DNA of 64,000 nt from Desulfovulcanus ferrireducens (GTDB lineage: Bacteria > Desulfobacterota > Desulfovibrionia > Desulfovibrionales > Desulfonatronovibrionaceae): positions 1-64,000 of the forward strand of contig NZ_JAGUQP010000012.1 in NCBI RefSeq assembly GCF_018704065.1, given 5' to 3'. The translations under genes and the position numbers were made by a program. Under the pieces are notes generated by a model, which saw only the letters and a program-made list of their open reading frames with translations, was not told where the DNA came from and did no database searches. This document shows, piece by piece, positions 57,741 through 64,000 of this stretch; position 1 is the stretch's first letter; every line of letters begins with the position of its first letter.

Positions 57741-58724
57741 CTAATCATACTTGACTGCGCTAATGCGCATGAGTTTTTCCCATTTATGAAAGGCCTGGAT
57801 ACGTCTAACTGTGCCGGTTTTACCGCGAATCACCAGGGAATGGGTCACAGCGCCATCTCCGGTATAGCGCACGCCCTTTAAGAAAGTTCCCCCGGATATG
57901 CCTGTTGCCGCAAAGAAGACATCTTCACTTTTGATCAGGGAATCAACAGTGAAGATCTGATTCAGATCATATCCAAGCTCTGCCAGAGCCTTTTTTTCGT
58001 GCTCTTTTTGAGGGTCAAGCTTGGCCAGAATCTGTCCTCCCAGGGCCTTAATAGCACAAGCAGCCAGCACGCCTTCTGGGGTACCACCCGTACCCATCAT
58101 TATGTCGACTTCAGCCAAGGGGTCTACTGCCATGAGTGCACCAGCCACATCGCCATCTGTGTGCAGTTGGATTCTTGCTCCGGCCTGGCGGATTTCCTGG
58201 ATCAGGTTTTTGTGCCTGGGTTTATCCAGGACAAAGACTACCAGGTCATCTACGTCTTTGCCCAGGGCCTTGGCTGTATTTTTCAGGTTTTCTTCAACCG
58301 GGGCATTGATATCGACCACATCTTTTGCCTCGTGGGGGACGACTAATTTTTTCATGTAATAACTTGGACCCGGATCATACATGGTCCCTTCAGGTGCTAC
58401 TCCCACTACTGAAATGGCATTAGGCCGCCCAAAGGCCAGGAGATTGGTTCCTTCTACAGGGTCAACTGCCACATCAACCCTTGGTCCCATGCCTGTGCCC
58501 AAAGTTTCCCCGTTGTAAAGCATCGGGGCCTCGTCCTTTTCTCCTTCACCAATTATAACTTTGCCTGCGATGTCTATACTATCAAAGGACAGGCGCATGG
58601 CATCCACAGCAGCCTGATCTCCGGCATTCTTATCTCCTTTACCCAGCCATCGGGCTGAAGCCAGGGCTGCTGATTCTGTAACTCGCACCAGATCAAGGGC
58701 TAAATTTTTTTGCGGGGCTTCCAT
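57741..58724 (-). CDS. glpX: Fructose-1,6-bisphosphatase, class II
   Basis: The 327-aa GlpX-type enzyme of gluconeogenesis or the Calvin/ribulose cycle. Metal-site motifs GEGEKDEAPMLYNGE and VDPVEGTNLLAFG, with the later GTGGTPEGVLAACAIKALGG, are all present. GAGAGGCAGAA precedes ATG 58724. It follows tkt on the same strand by 84 bases, forming a carbohydrate operon. Confidence 0.96.
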   Translation of the reverse strand: MEAPQKNLALDLVRVTESAALASARWLGKGDKNAGDQAAVDAMRLSFDSIDIAGKVIIGEGEKDEAPMLYNGETLGTGMGPRVDVAVDPVEGTNLLAFGRPNAISVVGVAPEGTMYDPGPSYYMKKLVVPHEAKDVVDINAPVEENLKNTAKALGKDVDDLVVFVLDKPRHKNLIQEIRQAGARIQLHTDGDVAGALMAVDPLAEVDIMMGTGGTPEGVLAACAIKALGGQILAKLDPQKEHEKKALAELGYDLNQIFTVDSLIKSEDVFFAATGISGGTFLKGVRYTGDGAVTHSLVIRGKTGTVRRIQAFHKWEKLMRISAVKYD

Positions 58725-58808
58725 TTCTGCCTCTCGGATTGAATTATAAAGTGGTTTGTAAATTAATTCTAGCAGTTAATATTTAATTTAACCATTCAAT
58801 CATTCAAT

Positions 58809-60794
58809 TTAATCAACAAGCTTACTTTTCACAAATTCAACAATGTTTTCAGGAGTGAAACCATATTTTTGGGCCAGTTCTTTGGCCGGGGCAGAAGCTC
58901 CAAAATGGTCGAGGCCAAAGACTGCTCCAGCTAAACCAACGTATTTGTACCAGATATCTGCGCGTCCGGCCTCAATGGCAAATCTTTGCCGGACATTATC
59001 CGGAAGAAGAGTTTGTTTATACTCTTCGTCTTGCTCGTCAAACAGCTCCATGCACGGGACACTGATAACCCGAACTTTTTTGGGCTTCAATAGCTGCGCT
59101 ACTGACATGGCCAGGTGGACTTCTGAACCGCTGGCCATGAGGATAATTTCCGGGTCGTGATCAGGTGGGTCGAGTAATATATAGGCTCCTCTTTTTACCC
59201 CATCTTCTATCTGTGGATACTGCTTTAGATCCAGTATGGGTAAACCCTGACGTGTAAACAAAAGAACACTCGGGCGATTATCCTGTTTTAATGCCAGAGA
59301 AAAACAGAATTTACTTTCGTTAGCATCAGCAGGTCTGAAAACCAGGAGATTAGGGATAAGACGCAATGAGCTGATATGTTCTACTGGCTGGTGAGTAGGG
59401 CCATCCTCGCCCACATAAAAGGAGTCGTGAGTAAAGATATGCAGGACAGGCAGTTTTTGCAGAGCGGACATGCGAATGGCACTGCGTTCATAGTCAGAAA
59501 AGACCAGAAAGGTGGCCCCCAGGGGAATTATTCCGCCATGCAAAGCCAGGCCGTTTAAAATTGCGCCCATGGGAAACTCTCTGACTCCAAATGCTAGATA
59601 TCTTCCCTGTGGGTTAGTATTACTATTAAAAATGCCTGCTGTTTCCCTGAAATGAACAGTCTGGTTTGATGGATCAAGATCGGCTGAACCGCCCATTAGA
59701 TTAGGTATTTGGTCTATGAGCTTGTTAAGGCATTGACCAAATGCCTTGCGTGTGGCCAGAGGTTTGTCCGGATCAAATTCGGGCCAGGAGAAGTTTCTCT
59801 CATTAGCCGGAGTGTGGATAAATTCCCAGAAGTTGGCTAGCTCGCGGTTTTTGTTCAAGTTGTTTTTTAAAGTTTCTTCCCATTCTTTTGCCTGTTCGCG
59901 CAAGCTGGGAAAGCGGCTCCGGAAATGGTCTGTAATTTCATCTGGCAGGTAAAATTCTTTATCCACGGGCAGGCCGAGTTTCTCTTTGGTTGCCTTGATC
60001 TCTTCTGGGGAGAACGGAGAGCCATGAGTGGCCTCACTGCCTTCTAAAGTGGCACTGCCTTTGGCCATTGTAGTATGGCCTATAATCAGGGTAGGTCTGT
60101 TTTTTTCTTCTCTGGCTTGCCTGATCGCCGTACGAATTTGTTCGTGATCGTGTCCGTCAATTTCAATTACCTGCCAGCAAAAACCTTCAAAAATCTTTTT
60201 GTAGTTGGAACCGTCGCATCTGGAAGTTGGGCCGGCGAGCTGTATTTTGTTACTGTCATAAAAAACAATCAGTTTGTTTAGTGCCCAAAGTCCTGCCAGA
60301 GCAGCACTGCCAAGGGCAATGGGTTCTTGCAGGTCTCCATCTGATGCAAGAACATAGGTGAAGTGATCACAGGTATCTGAGCCAAGTTTGGCCCGCAAAA
60401 AGGATTCGGCAACAGCCATGCCTACGGCCATGGCAAAACCCTGTCCAAGTGGACCGGTCGTGGCTTCCACTCCAGGGGTCAGGTCGTGTTCAGGGTGTCC
60501 TGGAGTACGGCTACCCAGTTGACGGAAATTTTTCAGGTCATCTATCTTTAAGAAGCCGCAAAGGGTGAGCAGACTGTACAGGAGCATGGACTCATGTCCA
60601 GCGGAAAGGATAAAGCGGTCTCGATTGAACCATTCAGGGTTATCCGGATCGAAATTTAAAAATTCTTTGTACAAAATATAGGCAAAATCAGCTGATGACA
60701 TCGCCCCTCCAGGATGACCTGAGTTGGCCTTCCTGGTAGCATCCATAATCAGACCTTTGATAATGTTTACTGTTTTTTGATCTAATGTGCTCAT
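58809..60794 (-). CDS. tkt: Transketolase
   Basis: The 661-aa TPP-dependent enzyme interconverts pentose and triose/hexose phosphates. TPP motif region DGDLQEP...NKLIVFYDSNKI, start ANSGHPGGAMSSAD, and the pyrimidine-domain catalytic His in HDSFYVGEDGPTHQPVEH are complete. Between rpiB (upstream) and glpX (downstream) on the same strand. No clear Shine-Dalgarno before ATG 60794. Confidence 0.97.
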   Translation of the reverse strand: MSTLDQKTVNIIKGLIMDATRKANSGHPGGAMSSADFAYILYKEFLNFDPDNPEWFNRDRFILSAGHESMLLYSLLTLCGFLKIDDLKNFRQLGSRTPGHPEHDLTPGVEATTGPLGQGFAMAVGMAVAESFLRAKLGSDTCDHFTYVLASDGDLQEPIALGSAALAGLWALNKLIVFYDSNKIQLAGPTSRCDGSNYKKIFEGFCWQVIEIDGHDHEQIRTAIRQAREEKNRPTLIIGHTTMAKGSATLEGSEATHGSPFSPEEIKATKEKLGLPVDKEFYLPDEITDHFRSRFPSLREQAKEWEETLKNNLNKNRELANFWEFIHTPANERNFSWPEFDPDKPLATRKAFGQCLNKLIDQIPNLMGGSADLDPSNQTVHFRETAGIFNSNTNPQGRYLAFGVREFPMGAILNGLALHGGIIPLGATFLVFSDYERSAIRMSALQKLPVLHIFTHDSFYVGEDGPTHQPVEHISSLRLIPNLLVFRPADANESKFCFSLALKQDNRPSVLLFTRQGLPILDLKQYPQIEDGVKRGAYILLDPPDHDPEIILMASGSEVHLAMSVAQLLKPKKVRVISVPCMELFDEQDEEYKQTLLPDNVRQRFAIEAGRADIWYKYVGLAGAVFGLDHFGASAPAKELAQKYGFTPENIVEFVKSKLVD

Positions 60795-61166
60795 TGTTTA
60801 TGTAGGGTTAATGGTTTTAAAAAATGAAACGGAGAGACGGGGAAACGGAGAAGAGGAGAGTAGGGTAAGGTCTTCATAGCTTCTTCCTTCCCGGTTCCTC
60901 CGATTCTCCTTTTCACCTTTTCAATAATAATTTATGTGGCCCGGTACAAGCTGCCCCTGCTGTCAACAATAAAAATGGTTTTAGTCAAGTAAAAATTTTC
61001 CGTTTTACCTGAATCCGTGAATTTTTTTCTTGGCATTGACCGGAGGACAGCACCGAAGCAGCCTTCAGGTCGCCGGCTGCTTCCGGTCTCCGGCGTCTGC
61101 GGTTAAGAAAGAAAAGGCAAAATCCTAAATCCCGAGAAGCATAAATTGCATGTACAGCTGCACTAA
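60795..61166. other. Gap with skewed palindrome and REP-like hairpin
   Basis: A 372-base gap between rpiB and tkt. It holds an imperfect purine/pyrimidine palindrome (60822-60925) and a GC-rich hairpin GAAGCAGCC (61055-61063) / GGCTGCTTC (61075-61083), flanked by CCTGAATCCGTGAA, which also occurs in similar form near 44364. No gene is visible. Confidence 0.6.
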
Positions 61167-61604
61167 CTATTCTAAAGAATCAATAAGCTGGATGCGGCGC
61201 AAGTGTCTTCCTCCCTCGAAGTTGGCCTCTAAAAAGACGTCCACAATGCTTTTGGCCAGCTCCACCCCGATAATTCTGTCTCCAAGGCAGAGAACATTGG
61301 CATCATTGTGCATTCTGGCCATTCTGGCCATATACTCGTTGAGACAAAGCGCAGCCCTTATGCCCTGAAAACGATTGGCAGTTATAGACATCCCAATGCC
61401 TGAACCACAGATAAGAATTCCCAGGGTCTGTCTATCCAGGACCTCCTGGCAGAGTTTGCGGGCATAGACAGGATAGTCGCAGCTGTTTTCATCTTTGGTG
61501 CCAACATCAATTAATTCATATTTGGGGCTTAAATAAGCTATCAGCTCTTTTTTTAAACCCAGTCCTGCGTGATCAGAGCCAAAAATTATGGGTTTGGAAG
61601 TCAT
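61167..61604 (-). CDS. rpiB: Ribose-5-phosphate isomerase B
   Basis: The 145-aa RpiB/LacAB isomerase. SDHAGLGLKKEL, LICGSGIGMSITANR (active Cys) and HNDANVLCLG are characteristic. Start ATG 61604 has AAGGAGAACAAA just before it; the open frame from 61655 adds a spurious leader. It shares strand with tkt and glpX, but a 372-base gap with hairpins intervenes. Confidence 0.96.
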   Translation of the reverse strand: MTSKPIIFGSDHAGLGLKKELIAYLSPKYELIDVGTKDENSCDYPVYARKLCQEVLDRQTLGILICGSGIGMSITANRFQGIRAALCLNEYMARMARMHNDANVLCLGDRIIGVELAKSIVDVFLEANFEGGRHLRRIQLIDSLE

Positions 61605-61712
61605 TTTGTTCTCCTTTTGTGATTTACAATGCGGTAAGTTGCCCCTTCCTGGCATTAGGAAATATCAGGCAGCCAGTATGGAATAAGGCGATATCCGTTA
61701 AAGTCAATAATT

Positions 61713-62099
61713 TTAGGCAAGTTGGTCTTCTTCAAATTTTTGCTTCCTGCGTTGAATCAATTCTTGCCTGATTTCTACAAGCTCCTTTTCTAAATGGGCA
61801 ATTTCGTCCTTTAAAAAAGATATTTGTTTAAGCGCAAGGTCTGTCTCTGGCTCAGAGGTGTCAAGAGAGCCCGGAGGAAATCCCTGAATTTGGTCATAGA
61901 TACAGCGGCCAAGATTGGTGTATTCTTGATCCAGCCGTTTTTTTAGTTGTTTAATTTCCCACTGCCGGCAGATTTTTATAACTGACCATTTTAGTTCAGC
62001 AAAGAGTACTTTCCATCCGGTTAGTATAATCCTTGTTATTTCCCTTAACGACGGTACGTTTCCTTTTTCAGAGCTACCTTCACCTGGTACTTTTTCCAT
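61713..62099 (-). CDS. Hypothetical coiled-coil protein
   Basis: A 128-aa charged protein. The first 50 residues include a predicted amphipathic helix (ITRIILTGWKVLFAELKWSVIKICRQW) and the last 50 a clear heptad coiled coil (KQISFLKDEIAHLEKELVEI). ATG 62099 is chosen because AAGGAGGAAATT directly precedes it. No family recognised; 108 bases before rpiB in the same direction. Confidence 0.75.
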   Translation of the reverse strand: MEKVPGEGSSEKGNVPSLREITRIILTGWKVLFAELKWSVIKICRQWEIKQLKKRLDQEYTNLGRCIYDQIQGFPPGSLDTSEPETDLALKQISFLKDEIAHLEKELVEIRQELIQRRKQKFEEDQLA

Positions 62100-62256
62100 A
62101 ATTTCCTCCTTGCTCCCACAGTGCAAAAATGATTTTTTTGCATGGGAGTCTTAATATTTAAGTTTTAAGTTGTTTTAATGAGTTGGATGAGTTAATTTGT
62201 TGCCAAAGTTGCAAAATTTGTTTTTACATAGACCTTCTCCTTGTTAGACCTAAAAC

Positions 62257-63012
62257 TTAAAACTTAATAAATTTTTTCTGCGTATCTCCTGGCAGGTTAA
62301 GAGCCAGTTGTTGCTTCTCCCAGGGTGTTTCTTTTACTAGCAAGGATTTGATTCTGATGACTGCCTGTTCGGACTTCGGTAAGAGAAGGATTATTTTTCT
62401 GGCGTAAGCATCGTTTTGTTCCTGAGTATATTGGTTGAGTTTTGCCTGCCATACGTCACCTGCTAAGAAAATTGGCCGGGCCTGGTCATTTAAAGCCAGT
62501 TTTTTTACTTTGCTCATGGTGTTGAAGCTAAATATCCAAAGTCCGTTTTTAAATTCGACTTTATCAAATTGGCTGGGAATAATTTCACTATAATGGCCCA
62601 GAAGGATCATGGACAACTCTTTAAGGTTGAACGGGGTTGGATACCCCAGGGCAGTAGCTCCTTTTTGGCCATCAGGATGAAAGTAAAGAGTTTTAAGGGC
62701 TGGAAAATAAGCTTGCCAAAGGTATTTATCTTCTCGCCAAAGAGAAAGTGTTTGGCCTATTCCTGCTTCTATATTCATGCGAATGGGATAATTCAGATTT
62801 CCCCATATTGTAGCCAGGATCCGGTTTTTGCGGCGGGCAGAAAAATAATTAATGCTGGTTTTAATTTTAAAGGAAAGGCCAGCTTGTGTCTGATTCCTCC
62901 AGAACCTGGACCAGAGTGTAGAAGGAGATTGTTCTGGAACCGGTTTTTTAGGGGCGCAACCTAAAAAAAGAATTAGAAATAGGAGGATAACTGATTGTAG
63001 TCTGTGTTTCAT
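62257..63012 (-). CDS. LolB-like outer-membrane lipoprotein
   Basis: The 251-aa product has a lipoprotein signal with lipobox LFLGC (Cys about residue 19), then a beta-rich domain with pattern SFKIKTSINYFSARRKNRILATIWG and LPGDTQKKFIKF. This resembles LolB / DUF4292-type carriers acting in lipoprotein insertion; identity is uncertain. ATG 63012 gives a proper signal peptide. The frame extends to ATG 63063 through an odd low-complexity stretch (GCTTGTGGCTCGTGG-like) that is probably not translated. Downstream of the TPR gene. Confidence 0.72.
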   Translation of the reverse strand: MKHRLQSVILLFLILFLGCAPKKPVPEQSPSTLWSRFWRNQTQAGLSFKIKTSINYFSARRKNRILATIWGNLNYPIRMNIEAGIGQTLSLWREDKYLWQAYFPALKTLYFHPDGQKGATALGYPTPFNLKELSMILLGHYSEIIPSQFDKVEFKNGLWIFSFNTMSKVKKLALNDQARPIFLAGDVWQAKLNQYTQEQNDAYARKIILLLPKSEQAVIRIKSLLVKETPWEKQQLALNLPGDTQKKFIKF

Positions 63013-63065
63013 GGCCCGTGGCTTGTGGCTCGTGGTACGCAGCTTGTAGTTGTCAGTTTCCATCT

Positions 63066-64000
63066 CTAATTTGACTTCCTGTCCCCCTGGTTATTGTCTC
63101 GCGCGTCTTGCTCCCTGCTTGCAGACAATTCATCAATTTTTTTCTTGATGGCTTCTCTGTTGCTGGGTTTAAGTTCCAAGGCTTTTTTATAGCCCCGCAG
63201 GGCTAGGTCTGGCTTGTTTAGAGCTTTGGCAATATCTCCGTAATGCTCCCAGATGGTCGGGTCCGGGTTGTCTTGAGCAAATTGAATGGCCCTATTTATT
63301 TCTTGCCAGGCCTTTTTAATCTTATGTTGTTTAAAATAGACCCAGGCCAGCGAATCCAGGTAATAACCATTGTCAGGGTCAATTTTTAAGGCGTTTTGAA
63401 TCAGAACGAGTGCCCGCTCCAGGTCCTTGCCCATCTCTGCCAGAGTGTAGCCGACGTAATTGAGGGCCTGATCATGGTCAGGATGACTGGCAATGATTTT
63501 TTCCATTGTTGCTATGGCCTGATCGCGCTTACCCATTTTATCAAGAATTACTCCCCGGCGAAATAAAAGTTCTGGTTCATTGGGCCATTTTTTTAAAGCC
63601 TTATCCAGAGTTTTCATGGCCTGTGTAAATTTGTTTTTGTTCTCATAAATGTTAGCCTGCAAAAGCCAGAACTGATTTTGGCGGGGGAATTTTTTTTGCC
63701 CCATGCGAGTTAAGCTCATGGCCTGTTCGAGTTTGTTCAGTTGCATTAATAACTGGATGCGAAAGAGGAGGGCCTGATGGAAAAATTTATTATCCTCTGG
63801 AATTTTGTTTAAAAAATCCACTGCCTTTTGTGCGTCTTGGTCTTTTTCATAAGCCAGAATAGCCAGATAAAAATAAGTACGGGCCGGGAAATCTTTTCGG
63901 GACATGATTTCGGCAAGAACTTTTTGTGCATAGGAGTAGAATTTATTGGAGATGAATTTGTTTACTGCCTCCAGCTTGAACTGTTCATGTTTTGGGCCTT
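63066..64000 (-). CDS. TPR-repeat protein (5' end beyond window)
   Basis: The reading frame stays open to the window edge at 64000, so at least 311 residues are present and the N-terminus is missing. It is made of TPR-type helix pairs (for example ALKKWPNEPELLFRRGVILDKMGKRDQAIATMEKI and NALKIDPDNGYYLDSLAWVYFKQ), ending in a short charged tail. Probably a protein-interaction or envelope-assembly protein; the LolB-like gene follows by 53 bases. Confidence 0.85.
   Translation of the reverse strand, partial: GPKHEQFKLEAVNKFISNKFYSYAQKVLAEIMSRKDFPARTYFYLAILAYEKDQDAQKAVDFLNKIPEDNKFFHQALLFRIQLLMQLNKLEQAMSLTRMGQKKFPRQNQFWLLQANIYENKNKFTQAMKTLDKALKKWPNEPELLFRRGVILDKMGKRDQAIATMEKIIASHPDHDQALNYVGYTLAEMGKDLERALVLIQNALKIDPDNGYYLDSLAWVYFKQHKIKKAWQEINRAIQFAQDNPDPTIWEHYGDIAKALNKPDLALRGYKKALELKPSNREAIKKKIDELSASREQDARDNNQGDRKSN

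Overview
The window reads as chromosome of a low-GC, Gram-negative, anaerobic bacterium of the Desulfovibrionales type (Desulfobacterota). The main evidence is: (i) an adenylate kinase with the exact Cys-X5-His-X15-Cys-X2-Cys lid metal site described for Desulfovibrio enzymes, with the first Cys at residue 129; (ii) an LPS-inner-core/LPS-export block (kdsA-kdsC-lptC-lptA-lptB) running directly into rpoN-hpf-ptsN-rapZ and mannose-type PTS genes, an order typical of that group; (iii) an abundance of sensor kinases and universal-stress proteins. No rRNA, tRNA, CRISPR array or autonomous transposase gene was seen. The genus assignment is inference.

Layout. 1-936: gene-free, holding three small palindromic repeat elements. 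937-4074: orphan BarA-like hybrid histidine kinase. 4179-4850: adk (minus). 5172-15687: a long plus-strand run: pyrG, kdsA, kdsC, lptC, lptA, lptB, rpoN, long-form hpf, ptsN, rapZ, PTS EIIA/EIIB/EIIC. 16005-19645 (minus): rsmE, gcvT and an unrecognised 570-aa protein. 19871-22141: Cys-rich DUF6485-like protein, a two-GAF protein, mreB. 22222-27315: Nudix, GNAT (RimI-like), CHASE4 hybrid kinase, endonuclease III-like. 27482-31549 (minus): a polar amino-acid ABC transporter (ATPase, binding protein, two permeases) ending in an overlapping prmA. 31826-33025: argD (minus).

33590-44129 is the accessory region of most interest. It is visibly AT-richer and all on the plus strand: Usp-like protein, TauE/SafE-family exporter, secreted/anchored TIGR02186-like protein, an 866-aa PEP/pyruvate-binding dikinase-like protein with a conserved phospho-His domain but no PEP TIM barrel, a single-domain response regulator, two tandem Usp-like proteins, a membrane histidine kinase and a sigma-54 response regulator. 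It ends in a 740-base stretch with two MITE-like elements. A second TauE/SafE gene meets another tandem Usp gene at 52290-54124. Together these suggest a signalling/stress-coupled anion-export module; this is inference.

44876-64000 is mainly housekeeping: dut, glgP, tlyA, SpoU methylase, aroK/L, aroC, ElyC-like DUF218, TauE/SafE, Usp, a small possibly motility-linked protein, uvrB, nadD, then minus-strand carbon genes glpX, tkt, rpiB, a coiled-coil protein, a LolB-like lipoprotein and a TPR protein cut by the window edge.

Several families of small non-autonomous palindromic elements are scattered through the intergenic DNA: A (296 bp, 2 copies), B (about 304 bp, 2 copies plus an internally deleted one), D (166 and 209 bp), E (AT-rich hairpins flanking the dikinase-like gene) and purine/pyrimidine-skewed palindromes. 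Two copies have visible exact 6-bp target duplications, one landing on the dut stop codon and one ending two bases before the ATG of the first kinase.
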